In this document: positions 1 through 9,424 of the stretch, piece after piece | How positions within the stretch are numbered: position 1 is the first letter of the stretch | How the letters are laid out: every line of letters starts with the position of its first letter | DNA from: Chara braunii | Taxonomy: Eukaryota > Streptophyta > Charophyceae > Charales > Characeae | DNA length: 27,849 bases | Reading direction: 5' to 3' | Assembly (NCBI GenBank): GCA_003427395.1 | Contig: BFEA01000088.1 | Coordinates: forward strand, 2,471,543 to 2,499,391 | Position numbers and translations under genes: made by a program | Notes under the pieces: generated by a model | Databases searched by the model: none | What the model saw: only the letters and a program-made list of their open reading frames with translations | What the model was told of the DNA's origin: nothing

Positions 1-328
1 GATACATATCATCGAACATCCGTAGGGAATGCCTCATGATTACCCTGATCGAATGTTTGAAAAAGCTGCCTCTTCACCCGTATAGACGAGCGCCAGATTT
101 GTCAAAATTACTCTAGCAGCTACCTTTCAACAAAGGGTATTTGGGAATCCTGCCATTTAATCCAAACCATACCAACTTCGAGGAACCAGACTCATTGCTG
201 AAGGTGGGAAAGGGTCTGGGAATTCCGACATAGGGCGTAGAGGTATTGAGGGGTCTATGCTTGTCCAATCATGGAAGGTAAGGTGATGCTCCCTTCTAGT
301 TTCTTGTTGTTCTCCCTGATACTCAGCC
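1..328. other. No gene seen; sequence past the LINE 3' side
   Basis: I see no supported gene here. This is the 3' side of the minus-strand LINE fragment that follows, and it may hold its untranslated tail. No poly(T) run marks the end of the element on the plus strand, so the true 3' boundary is not visible. Confidence 0.4.
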
Positions 329-847
329 TTATACTCTTTCCATCTGATCCTTCCAATTCCCCCCCCCCCGAGGACCCCCTAGCCATGCGCTGCTGAAGTT
401 TTGAATATGCTGAAGAATTTCCTTCTTGGATGATAAGAGTTTGATTTTCCTTTTCACTTTTTCCCATTGTGCTATAATTTCTGTGTGTATTTGTTGTTTG
501 ATAGATTCCATGAACTCCTGACCATCCAGTCTTGCCCCCTCCATTTCAAATGTGCATCTCCTGCGCCAAATGGCCCATATAAGGACTCTCCTCCCCATCC
601 GAAATAAATTTAGAGTGAAATCATCTAGTTGATCTGGGCTCCAAGATTCACATAACAATGCCCTCCAGTCCCATGGCCATTCTTGTGATGTCTCTAATTG
701 ACCCCATATCCTATCCCACCATCTCCACATCCATACTGATCCGGGACATTGTAGAAAGATATGTTCTATTGTCTCCGGGATTTTTCTAGAGGGGAATGCC
801 GAGAGGCAGAATTTGCACCATGGCAAGGCTAAACCCTTTTTTTCCAA
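329..847 (-). pseudogene. LINE zf-RVT zinc-finger domain, C-terminal end of ORF2
   Basis: This 172-residue stretch carries the zf-RVT signature of plant LINE and RT-like proteins. WCKFC supplies the Cys pair and ETIEHIFLQCPGSVWMWRWW supplies the His and last Cys. It is followed by WPWDWRALL and a basic, probably helical tail (QWEKVKRKIKLL). The frame differs from that of 1021-1824, so a frameshift lies near 850-1020, although the text NDWITDRTSLEKKGLA upstream of residue 1 is still readable. The domain is thought to help bind template RNA. The start shown is only the first Met in the open stretch. Confidence 0.85.
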
Positions 848-1020
848 TGATGTTCTATCAGTGATCCAGTCGTTTGTTGGTAGTCACCGGTGTTTGATCT
901 GCCATTGTAATGCCGCAACTTTCGCAGGTCTAGATTTAATGTTTTTAAACCATTTTATTTTCCTTTGCTTACATTCAGGTGTTTCATCCATCTCATCTCG
1001 ACCCTATCCCTTAGGTTGAG

Positions 1021-1824
1021 TTAAGGTCTTAACATTCTGTAAGTTGACCTGACCGTTAGTGTGTGTAGAGAGCGAACACTCTTCCTTTTCTTTCCACACG
1101 TGGAATTCCATACCCAATTGTTAGGATCAAAAGGCAGTTTGTCTATCGGGGTGTTAGGTTTGAATGCGTACCATTGATTTTTATCCTCTAGCACCCTTAT
1201 CCTGAAAATATGATCTTGTTGCAACCATCTTGTTTCCTGTGGGTGGGTATTCAAAAAGATATTGTTATATCCTAACCTAAAAATAGTCAATAGAGTTGTC
1301 CCATCCCCTTGTAACATAATTACATTCCCCACCTGCTGTTCATATCCATCCAGTCCTACCCAGTCTCCTTCTTCCAGCTTCAGACCTTTTCTTAAAATCC
1401 TTACTCAGTCTAGGGGGATTAACTCTAGTATCTGGTCCAAAGTTGCTTCTACTAGTCTGCAATATCTTAATTAAGGAGCAAGATATGTGTATGCGACCCA
1501 GTCCTTTGTTTTCTTATCCCATAAATCACCTATCCTTAGGATTCTATTTTTGACCCATCCTTTCCAAGGTGGACTCATACAGTGTAACATTCTACCTTGG
1601 GAATCTGTGATCCACCTGTTATCAAACAGAGATTGTTGACAGACTTCTTCCCATCTTTTTGGATAGATCTTATCAGTTAGTGGTAGTTTTCTCCATGTTT
1701 TAAGGAGTTCAGGCCAAAAAGAATCATTCTTCATGTCTGATCTTACTGCTTGGTGTTTAGAGATGGGATCTTGGTTGGGGGCATGCATTTTTCCTTTTGA
1801 ACTAACTAGTACGAATAATCGCAT
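1021..1824 (-). pseudogene. LINE ORF2 connection region, broken
   Basis: One minus-strand frame runs from 1824 to 1021 and is cut by a TAA at 1471-1473 and a TGA near 1408. Between and beyond these stops the protein text stays coherent, for example RYCRLVEATLDQILELIPLD and KLEEGDWVGLDGYEQQVGN. The segment corresponds to the stretch between RT thumb and zinc finger in plant LINEs. It ends with STYRMLRP, matching AAYRMLRV in the second LINE. The upstream part, with RT motifs, is missing. Confidence 0.75.
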
Positions 1825-1990
1825 CGATGGTTTCTGTTCCTTGAGTTAGCATCTTTCAGTCGACATTTAGCTATGGCATATCTGAGGGTGTCATTAGAGA
1901 TTTCAACAAACACTTGTAGAACACAAGGCGGTTTTCAGCACGAGGATCTATTCTGAAGGGTGCATGGTTAAGGTTCAAAGCTGTAATTAT
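1825..1990. other. No gene seen
   Basis: Mixed-composition sequence between the 5' break of LINE fragment 1 and the first SINE-like copy. I see no coding or RNA signal. Confidence 0.3.
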
Positions 1991-2083
1991 GGGACGCTGG
2001 ACCCGGTTTCCAGCAGGTGACGCTCTCCACCAATAGATGGAGCACTAGTTGAAAAAGAAAAGAAAAGAAAAAAAAAAAAAAAA
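1991..2083 (+). mobile_element. A-tailed SINE-like element, copy 1
   Basis: The element starts GGGACGCTGG, continues through CCAGCAGGTGACGCTC and CACCAATAGATGGAGC, and ends in an A-rich tail (GAAAAGAAAAG then 17 A). The same core occurs at least seven more times in the window on both strands, always with the A side after the AATAGATGGAGC part. That pattern fits a retroposed short element. I see no clear RNA polymerase III A and B boxes, so it may instead be the 3' end of a LINE. Confidence 0.7.
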
Positions 2084-2434
2084 GGACAATCCAACGACCA
2101 TGTGACACAGCCACTCCCTACTGCATAGACAACCAATAGCGAAGATAACTTCAATAGCCACACGGTGAGAGACACAGGCAGACTAGAAGCAAACAAGATC
2201 ACAAAATTCTATAGAGTTAAGGGGAAGAAATAGGAAGGAAGGAAGTCGAGGGTAAGAGGGTGGAAAGAGGAGGACAGCAAGGAAGGACGGGAGAGAAAGG
2301 GAGAAGAGGAAACATGCGAAGAAGGAGAAGAAGAAGAAGCGAAGGTTACAAAGAACATATATGAAACCTGTCACACGGAGGACAACAATCAAATAAGATT
2401 TTGCCAAACACCGTAAGAAATACACATTCTCTCG
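2084..2434. other. Purine-rich low-complexity stretch, no gene
   Basis: From about 2210 to 2345 the plus strand is almost all A and G, with GAAG and GGAA runs. Reading frames across it translate as simple repeats and are not credible genes. Nothing else is seen. Confidence 0.4.
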
Positions 2435-2713
2435 ATGCGTTTCGGCTTGTGCGTTCAAGCCTCTTCAGTAGAGTTGCGTGAGCAACTCTATAAACTTATA
2501 CCACCAGTACTTGGCCCAGTTATTGATCCCGAGCCTGAATATGCCCTGCGCCACAAGTTTTGCCGAGCCGCCACCGCGCCGTTTCGACTTTCTTTTGGCT
2601 GGCGCCTCCAGCCATTGCGGTCCGGTAGGCCGAAGCCTATCAGTCGCGGCGCGTTAATGGGAAACGCCCGCGGCCGATGTATGGGTCAAGTACTGGTGGT
2701 TTATAGCTCATGA
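2435..2713. repeat. Hairpin-dense block closed by a 19-bp inverted repeat
   Basis: A long-range inverted repeat pairs 2500-2518 (ACCACCAGTACTTGGCCCA) with 2682-2700 at one mismatch. Inside and beside it are small hairpins. GGCTTG/CAAGCC is at 2444-2461. TAGAGTTGC and GCAACTCTA flank a GTGA loop at 2469-2490. GGCTGG/CCAGCC lies near 2599-2615, and TAGGC/GCCTA flanks a CGAA loop near 2628-2641. It could encode a folded RNA, be a foldback element, or be organelle-derived DNA rich in palindromes. A 92-codon frame crosses it but resembles nothing I know. Confidence 0.55.
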
Positions 2714-2896
2714 ATGGAGATCACAATTTCCCACGCTTCTCCCTATCCTTCCATCGTCTGCCCACAAGTCTTCTACCTCCTACTTCGTACCGTTCTCGTT
2801 CCATCCGATAGAGCACGACTCCTCCCGGCGCAGTATCCCCGCCTTGCATCTTGACCGCGTGTGAGAGAAACCGACTTCGGCAAGAGAGAAGGATAC

Positions 2897-3040
2897 TTTT
2901 TTTTTTTTTTTTTTTTTTTTTGAAAACGCCCTCGTCAGTGTTAGTGCTGTTGATAAGAGCAGACACCACTAACACCTAGGGAGAGGCTCCATCTATTGGT
3001 GGGGAGCATCACCTGCTGGAAAACGGGTCCAACATCCCAT
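2897..3040 (-). mobile_element. A-tailed SINE-like element, copy 2 (near full length)
   Basis: Read on the minus strand, this copy starts at the GGGATGTTGGACCCGTTTTCC side and passes AATAGATGGAGCCTC. It then runs through GTGGTGTCTGCTC, TTATCAACAGC and CTGACGAGGGCGTTTTC into a 25-base A tail (poly(T) at 2897-2921). It is one of the two longest copies and defines the family consensus at about 120 bp plus tail. Confidence 0.75.
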
Positions 3041-3111
3041 GTTACAACCAATAATGTCAGAGAATGTCTGAGGACTGTCTAGGATTATCTAGGGAGTCTG
3101 AGCGTATAAGA

Positions 3112-3284
3112 TGGGACCTGCCAGCATTAATTGCCCTCCAAAACAGGGGATTGATTGAGCAGGCTTGTAGAGTATTTTCCTTTTTTAAGAAAGGAAAAAT
3201 GGATAATGCCTGGATAATGTCAGGAGGGAGCCTGCCAGCATTGATTGCTCTGGAAGCCAGAGGATTGACTGAGCAGGTGTGAAA
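3112..3284 (+). repeat. Degenerate tandem pair, period about 114 bp
   Basis: The segment GGGACCTGCCAGCATTAATT at 3112 recurs at about 3226 as GGGAGCCTGCCAGCATTGAT. In both, GGATTGA(T/C)TGAGCAGG follows. A weaker relative (GCAGCATTGATTTCCCTC) lies near 13907. The family is unknown. Confidence 0.6.
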
Positions 3285-3953
3285 GTAGGTGTAAAAGTGG
3301 AAGCAAGATGGTCGCCATGGCCCTCTCCAACCTTGAACCTAGTTAGGGGACTGGGAGGCACCAATGGGGGGCACCAGTGGGGACTCCCTCGTCTTCCCTG
3401 CACCCTTTCCTAAAAGAAGCTGCTCCTCGACCCTGACCCCCTTGCTGCCACACACCCCCACTGCCTCAGAACATAGTATTGGAGCTTGTGGAGGGATGCC
3501 CTCAAGAAATTTACTGAGACAGAAATAGGCCGAGCCAGGCTGAAGAAAGTAAACTGCCACCTAATCAGGATGGAACACAGACTAACAGGCTAACCAGAGC
3601 GGAGAGGAACGGACAAATAAAAAGAAAAAATGGGGATCTATAAAAAGGCAAACAGAGGGACTGCGAGACAGGCTACTGCAATAAAAGGGAGAGAGACAGT
3701 AAAAGGGAGAAGAAAAGGAAAACGGAACCTTGTTTTATAACGTTGGGGAACTATTGGCCAGTTGTAGGCATATTTCCAGGGCCCGTGGGTGTGGAGGGAA
3801 TGGGTCTGGGAAATCTTTTGCAGGACGCATGGGGAAACTGGGCTCTACAATCAGCCAATCTTTAAATTTCAGTTGGTAGTCCCTAGGCACTTGCTCTCGG
3901 AGGTCACCCTCCCTCCCCCCCTATCCATCCCAAGACCCTGACCAGCGTATTTC
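3285..3953. other. No gene seen
   Basis: No credible gene. The part from about 3590 to 3735 is purine-rich (AAAAGGGAGA-type runs). This stretch lies beyond the 3' end of the second LINE, but no A tail for that LINE can be seen. Confidence 0.35.
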
Positions 3954-4809
3954 CTATACCCAGCCTTCCCTGTCCCCACCCAGCCACTCCCTAGAAAACT
4001 GTAGGAGCCTTTCTCGGATGTCAGTGGCTCTATGGAGGTTGTCTAGTGTTTGCTTCAATCTTTGCCATCTATGAGAGAGTTCTAGTTGGAAGTGTTCTTT
4101 GAGCTGCTCCAGCCTTTCTTCACCCTCTACCGGAACGTGGTCTAGAGCCAAGGCGCATCGCTGCCACCACAGGACCCACTAAATCGTTCGTCGGGCCAGG
4201 TGGAACATGTTCAGTATGAAGATGTCATCTTGGAAGGGTGGGTAGTGTCCCAATAAGATGGGACGCCAATCCCACGGCCATGGATGATCGGGGACCATCT
4301 GTTGCCACACCCTATCCCACCACCTCCAGGTAAGAACGGCGGCGAGCATTGTAGGAATATATGCTCGATTGTTTCTGCTCTCTTTTTGGCCTGGAAACCC
4401 TGCTGGCATCGATCGCACCAGGGAATGCTCGACCTTGTTGTTCTAGCTGCGAGTGATCAATCAACCAATTATTTGTGGGAAAGCACCATCGCTGGATCTG
4501 CCACTGCAATGATATGATTGTCGCTGGTTTACCCTTAGTGTCACCAAACCATTGTATGGGTGTAAGCAGATGACATTCTATGTTGAGGTGTTTTTGCCAT
4601 CGATCGACCACTGTGTCTTTAAGGCAGCGTTTAACTCTGAGCATGCGATATGCTGCTTTGACTGTGAGTCCGGACAAGGTTTTAGGTTTGGGTTGCCTTA
4701 GACTGGTCTGTGAATCAGAGTTCCAGACCCATTCCCAGGGATCAATGGGGAGGGCCTCTATGGCTATTTCAGGAAAGAAAGCCCACCTGTTCTCTCCATC
4801 CTCCAGCAC
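3954..4809 (-). pseudogene. LINE connection and zf-RVT domain, frameshifted
   Basis: From 4809 the text reads EDGENRWAFFPEIAIEALPI, then LTVKAAYRMLRVKRCL and SLQWQIQRWCFPTNNWLIDH. Near 4430 the frame breaks inside the zinc finger. The next frame supplies LTWRWWDRVWQQM and HPWPWDWRPILLGHYPPF, and a last piece (4151-3954) gives a helical tail ending EWLGGDREG. The zinc-finger Cys and His residues are split between frames near 4440-4340. The order and wording match 329-1332. Confidence 0.8.
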
Positions 4810-5159
4810 CCGAATTTTGTGTAGTTCGTCCTTCTAAACCCATTGGAAGGGATCACGGCTTCTTGTCAATCTACCATTCCTTTCTACACTGAACCATTCA
4901 ATCAACGTCTCCTTCGATCGGGTCATGTGGACCAGGCCGACCTTATTTCCTTCCCTTTCCTTGGCCACCCAAGTCCCCCTCCTTCAACACCCTTCCTTTG
5001 CGCAGAATGGGCCACCACCCAACAGGGAGGGCGTCCTTTATTTCTCAATTGCTGTTTCAACATTGTGGCAGTACCTTAGTTCCACCCTCATCCTCTCCGG
5101 GCTCTTCCAATCCTTCCTTTCCTTGTCTCAAAGGTCGCCAACTTTTGTCACGCCATTCT

Positions 5160-6340
5160 TCACCCATCCTTTTCATGGGGAGTCGGAGCTGCAAAAAATC
5201 TGGTTTTGTTCGTTGGTGATCCAACGGTTCCCAAATAGGGGTTGTCTTGCCACCTCTTCCCATCTGTCGGGAGGTGGACGATTAGGGCATCGGGGCCAAG
5301 ACGGGCAATTTGTTCTAGTGCAAGCGGCCTCCACACTGAAGGGATGTCAAAAATCAGACGTAACACCCATTGTAGACTGAGGGCTTGGGATTGGCCGAGG
5401 GGGTTCAGAATACCAAGGCCTCCCTTTGCTTTGGGTTGGATAACTAAGTCCCACGCCACTCTACTTATAGTGTGGGGGGTTTCGCTGTCTCCTCTCCATA
5501 AGTAGGCTGCAACTTTCCTCTTCAGGGTTCTCAGGGTGTCTGGGCTCAGGGGTCAGAGGACCGATTTATACCAAAGGGTGGCTAAAACTACATTGTTAAT
5601 TATCAAAGCACGACCGAAGAGGGATGTGTGCTGGTGGTTCCATTGAGATAGTTTAGCAAATACAGGACTTGATAACCATCCATCGTTCTCTGGGGGTTTG
5701 CCTAGTACTGACAACTTGACTCCAAAGATCCAGATGGGGGAGTCTGGGGTTGCCCAGGAGATGTGGTGTCCTTTCGGTGGACGGTCCCCTTGATGATGGA
5801 GCAACCATCTTATTGTTTTATGTCCCTAATTGATGTTCATATCAGAGAAGGTGCAAAAAAGGTTCATTAGTCTATGAATCTCCTCCATATTCTGATGTGT
5901 GGCGTCAGCCAGGATGGTGAGATCATCCACGAATAGCGAACAGATCGGAACAGCTTCCTCAGGGATGCCGGAGATCTGAATTCTTTTTAGGTCCTTGCTC
6001 TGACGGAGGTTGGCTGCTAGCGCTTCCATAATGATAATGAATAAGAAGGGGGCAATAGGATCCCCTTGTCTTACAGACCGTTGAAGTCTTATCACTGGGG
6101 CTAGCGACCCGTTGATCTGAATGCTTGTGGTGGCGTTCTGGTGCAAAATGTGCACCCTCCGTCGAAAATTAATCCCAAAATTCAGACGATCCAGGCATCT
6201 ATCTAGGATTAACCAATCCACATGATCATAGGTTTTTTCAAAGTCAATAAAGATGAGAGCAGCATTACTTTTGGATTGGTGTGCCAGACTGATCACCTCA
6301 TTGATCAAGAGTATGCTTTCTTAAATATTTCGGTTACGCA
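5160..6340 (-). pseudogene. LINE reverse transcriptase palm and thumb, nonsense-broken
   Basis: One minus-strand frame holds this whole segment. Motif A is LIFIDFEKTYDHVDW, with the catalytic Asp. Motif B' is RQGDPIAPFLF. Motif C is SLFVDDLTILA, with both catalytic Asp residues kept. After the palm come WIFGVKLSVLGKPPENDGWL, SLFGRALIINNVVLATLWYK, YLWRGDSE and QPKAKGGLGILNPL, typical of plant L1 thumb and connection. Stops interrupt it near 6322 (TAA), at 5826-5828 (TAG) and near 5553 (TGA). Reading past each stop restores family-like text, so these are point mutations. Confidence 0.9.
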
Positions 6341-6537
6341 TAAAACCGGTTTGTGTCGGGTGGATGATGTCCTTCATTACTTCTATCATTCGGTTGGCCA
6401 GAGCCTTTGATAGCATCTTGTATACAACCATCAAAAGAGTAATGGGTCGGTAGTTTCTGATGTTCATCTTCTCTTCCTTTTTTATGCAGCAGCGAAAATA
6501 CTCCTTGCCCTACTAGTTCCCCCAACTCACCTGAGTC

Positions 6538-6864
6538 TCACACTGCCCTATAGAAACGCATTAAGTCTTCGCTCAACAAGGGCCACAAGGGTTCCCAAAA
6601 TTCCTTGGGAAAACCGTCTAGGCCGGGGGGGGGTTCTTCCTCCATTTGCATAAGTGCTGTCCAGATTTCCTCTTTGGAGATCCGGCGGTCCAGATGGTCT
6701 TTTTGTGTCGAGGAGAGGTGACCCTCCATTGGGCGTAGAAAGTCCTCTAGTGCTCTTAAGCGGTCATCCTTTTGCTGCGGGGGAATATGAAAGGAAAAGA
6801 GGTCTTTGTAAAAGGTTCTGGCAATCTTTACACAATGTGGTGGTGGGTAGTTGCCCCAACTCAC
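6538..6864 (-). pseudogene. LINE RT N-terminal segment
   Basis: The text FYKDLFSFHIPPQQKDDRL, then ISKEEIWTALMQMEEEPPPG and LDGFPKEFWEPLWPLL is the usual lead-in to the RT palm in plant LINEs, where a PGPDG-like motif precedes the first palm strand. Between this piece and the palm (6340-6530) the text continues with GQGVFSLLHKKG, a frameshift near 6475, then RNYRPITLL-like text and TGFMRNRNI. Confidence 0.8.
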
Positions 6865-7134
6865 CTGAGTCCTACACTGCCCTATAGAAACGCATTAGGT
6901 CTTCGCTCAGGAAGGGTCACATGGTTTCCCAAAACTCCTTGGAAAAACCGTCTAGGCCGGTTTTTTTTTCTTCCTCCATTTGCATAGGTTTCGTCTAGAT
7001 TTCCTCTTTGGAGATCTAGCGGTCCAGATGGTTTTTTTGTGTCGATGAGAGGTGACCCTCCATTGGGCGTAGAAAGTCCTTCAGTGCTCTTAAGCGGTCA
7101 TTCTCTTGCTGCGGGGGAATATGAGAGGAAAAGA
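6848..7134 (-). repeat. Direct duplication of the LINE segment 6514-6800
   Basis: Bases 6514-6800 recur at 6848-7134 with a constant 334-bp offset and about 10% substitutions, for example AACGCATTAAGTCTTCGCTC against AACGCATTAGGTCTTCGCTC. A 47-bp spacer separates the copies. The duplicated text is the RT N-terminal region of the same LINE, so its 5' end was duplicated after or during insertion. Confidence 0.85.
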
Positions 7135-7800
7135 TACTAGTTCCCGACAACCAAAAATATATACCCGTTCATGATTCTCGATGGTGCCGGTACCCATTTT
7201 CACTCGGTAGTGCCTAGTGTCCCATTGTCAGATAGAGCCAGAAAATACAAAAAAGGTGCCTCAAAAGCCGCATATGAAATCATAGTTTTCGAGAAAAGAC
7301 GGGGGATCCGTCAGGCCAAAAGACTTGAAAAAAGAGAATGGAGGCCAACCATTGTACCAACGGTCGGACATCATGAACCTGACTTGGCCCAGCAAAAAAC
7401 GGGCAGTGACAGAGTGCAATACCAGCAGTGCCCAAAATTTTTCCGGTCTGATCGCATAGCCAACTGCCTATTATTTTTTCCTATTTTTTTATTTTTCAGA
7501 TCATCCGTGCTTGTAAATCCATGTGATTAATCGTTATAAATAAAGCCAGAGAATGCCGAGCGCAGGTTTTTTTTGCAAAAATGTCGAAGAAATTGTGATA
7601 GCATAGGAAAAAACAGAGAGCTACCTATGGGGTAGGAAGGTGGTCTTTGTCAAAAATTTGGGGGGAGGGAGGGAAGGGGTAACTATTGCGCCAAAAAGGC
7701 GAGAGACCGAAAGGGAGAGGGACAAAAAACACTCATTGTCCTAACTATTCTACAACTTGAGGTGGGGGTAAACCTGAGAGACATAAAATCTCCAGGGACC
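7135..7800. other. No recognisable gene
   Basis: A 119-codon plus-strand frame begins at an ATG at 7171, but its protein resembles no family and its codon use is unremarkable. AT-rich and GA-rich patches follow. I see no promoter or RNA gene. Confidence 0.3.
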
Positions 7801-7805
7801 ACCCA

Positions 7806-7832
7806 CCACCTTGGCAAACCGTGCCAAGGTGG
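7806..7832. repeat. Perfect 11-bp hairpin
   Basis: CCACCTTGGCA (7806-7816) is the exact reverse complement of TGCCAAGGTGG (7822-7832), with a 5-base loop. A few more bases outside also pair. The role is unknown. Confidence 0.6.
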
Positions 7833-7844
7833 GGGGTTTTCTGG

Positions 7845-7910
7845 GGTGGGTCAGGCCACTCTGTAACCTAGCAGTTGGGGGCATGAGGCCTGGTAGAGAT
7901 TGGGCATCGA
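7845..7910 (+). repeat. Dispersed repeat unit with CTGTAACCTAGCAG motif
   Basis: The phrase CTGTAACCTAGCAG, then GGGGGCATGAGGCCTGGTAG, recurs in altered form near 10765-10805 (CCTGTAACTTGCTG...GAGGCTTGGTAGAG) and 10898-10942 (CCTGTAACCCAGCAG...GAGGCCTGGTAGAG). Related CCCTGTAACC pieces occur in the 9676-10510 duplication. Confidence 0.5.
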
Positions 7911-8770
7911 GATATAGGGGTGAGGCAGGTAGGGTTGGGAAGCTGAAAGACCCTAAGGTAGGTGTTTTTTTTTCGTTCAGAATGCTTCTTTGATCCGAGC
8001 TTTGGGGGACATAGAATTTCAGTGTTCTTGTGTAGATTACACTGTTGTCTTTTTGCCCCGGTATCTCAAGGATTCCTTCATAAATTTCTCATTTTTTCAA
8101 TGTGATCTTGAATGGGATGGGCAAAAAGGACCAGAGGGAGAGGAAAACCCGTCCGGAATGGGCGCTGCACTGCCGGGAGCGTTGCGCCCTGCCGAACCGA
8201 TGCGCCGGGTTGTGTGGTAGAGCGGACGGGGCTATGCTTTGTCAAACTGATGTGTCCGATTGTCAAAGATTCGCCGCTCGGTCGTGAGGTGTTGTGGTGT
8301 TGAAGGCGGAGTTTGCCAAAGATAGTGTCATAATTCTCATCGCTTATTGCTTCGCCTCACTGTTGGAGTCGTCATCAGCTGCTGGGCGCTCGTGAGGGTG
8401 TTCTTCTTGACGATCCGCGAATATGGCGAAACTTCAAAAGGGGCAACGAATTGGCTTTGATGATGAAGTTTTCTCTCCTCTTTTCTTCAACAGGGTGGTA
8501 AGTGGGTATGGATGGAGGCTTGAACCCCCTGTGGCGCCTTGCTAATGGGTTTGGTGAGGTGAAGCTACACCATTTTTTTGTTTTCCTTTTGGGAAACGAA
8601 AGATGGCCGTCGAGGTTTTCGGTGCTAGCGTTGCTTAGAGCCTAGGTGCTAGCAATGGGAGGTGGTTTTCCTTTCCCGAAGATGCTGGGGTAGGGTTTGA
8701 GGGGGCTGTGGTAGGTTGGGGGTCGTTGAAGAAGAACGGAGAGGGATTATTTGTTGGATTACTGCCCTGC
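7911..8770. other. No gene seen
   Basis: No coding frame of interest. The part from about 8140 to 8230 is GC-rich with CGGGAGCGTTGCGCCC-type text. The base composition falls sharply to AT-rich after about 8770. Confidence 0.35.
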
Positions 8771-9130
8771 TGGATTCGTTCGGAGGTCATACTTAGAATC
8801 ATAAGGAATACTCGAATGCGTTTGTTTATGTTGATGATAATAATGATTACGTTCTCATGATTAGTTAATATAGTTTTGAATCCTAATCGAGAGTCTTATG
8901 TACTACTGCCAATCATTGGTTAATTTTTACAGATAGGATTTTCATCTTTTCACGATCTGAAATATAATATTGAAATATTTCCTTCGTATTCTAGGTTCGA
9001 ATATAAATCTGAAATAATTTTTGTCTCTAGTTATCTGCCGTAAGTTTTATAAGTACTCAACGATAGTTCTTGTCGGATAAATCAACTGCAATTTTTATAG
9101 TACTGGTCGAAAGTCCTGTTTAGGGCAGCT

Positions 9131-9204
9131 GATGGTATATCCCAATGTGGTAGCGCATCTGTTTTTGGTACAGAGGGTCATAGGTTTGAATCTTGTCACC
9201 TTGA
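9131..9204 (+). tRNA. Degenerate tRNA-Gln(UUG), organelle type
   Basis: The anticodon arm is perfect: TCTGT, then the loop TTTTGGT with anticodon TTG, then ACAGA. The T arm ATAGG-TTTGAAT-CTTGT also pairs, using G-T pairs. The D arm contains the expected AATGTGGTAGCGCA, but its 5' strand (TCCC) no longer pairs well. The 5' acceptor strand GATGGTA matches only four of seven positions with CACCTTG. It is therefore a decayed copy, or one that would need repair at the RNA level. It sits about 20 bp upstream of sdh3 on the same strand. Confidence 0.6.
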
Positions 9205-9226
9205 GTCAAAATCAGAGTAAATTGAC

Positions 9227-9424
9227 ATGAAAATCAATCGACCATTATCACCTCATATTACTATTTATAAGCCACAATTAACTTCTACTTTCTCTATTTT
9301 TCATAGAATTTGTGGTGTTTTTTTAGCTACTGCTATTTTATTTAGTATTTTTTTTGTCAAAATTTGTGAACTTAGTCTGACTTTTTATCACTTTTATTTG
9401 TTTGTTTTTTGCATGTCTGTTTAA
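9227..9424 (+). pseudogene. sdh3: Mitochondrial succinate dehydrogenase subunit 3, truncated
   Basis: The product is one of the two membrane anchors of respiratory complex II in the inner mitochondrial membrane, and it helps hold heme b and the quinone site. The 65 residues begin MKINRPLSPHITIYKPQLTS, continue with the SdhC signature SIFHRICGVFLA, and enter the first membrane helix (ATAILFSIFFVKI). The homology ends near FYHFYLFVF, where a stop follows. Plant sdh3 proteins run to well over 100 residues, so the second and third helices, with the heme-ligand His, are missing. The ATG is clear, and the standard genetic code reads it without change. Confidence 0.85.

Larger units (their letters stand above)
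329..1824 (-). mobile_element. LINE (L1-type) 3' fragment, decayed
   Basis: This is the C-terminal third of a LINE ORF2, read right to left. It holds the connection region after the reverse transcriptase and then the zf-RVT zinc finger. The RT core and endonuclease are absent. The text parallels the second LINE in this window: VWNS...LTV...YRMLR occurs in both, as do RWWDR.W and WPWDWR. Both therefore belong to one family, in the same orientation. Stops and a frame change show that it is dead. Confidence 0.85.
3954..7134 (-). mobile_element. LINE (L1-type), 5' truncated and decayed
   Basis: Read right to left, the domains run: RT N-terminal part (6864-6538), RT palm (about 6340-5826), thumb and connection (5804-5160, then 4809-4312), zf-RVT (about 4440-4312) and tail (4151-3954). 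The endonuclease domain that should come first is missing. The broken 5' side carries a second copy of the RT N-terminal segment (6848-7134). At least three stops fall in otherwise coherent text, plus several frameshifts, so it is dead. It is the same family as 329-1824. Confidence 0.9.

Noticed and set aside
4925-5380. 151-codon plus-strand frame
   Set aside because: It lies antisense to the LINE connection region, whose minus-strand text is clearly homologous to LINEs.
7171-7530. 119-codon plus-strand frame from an ATG
   Set aside because: No recognisable motif, no coding bias and no supporting neighbours. The length is within what chance allows.
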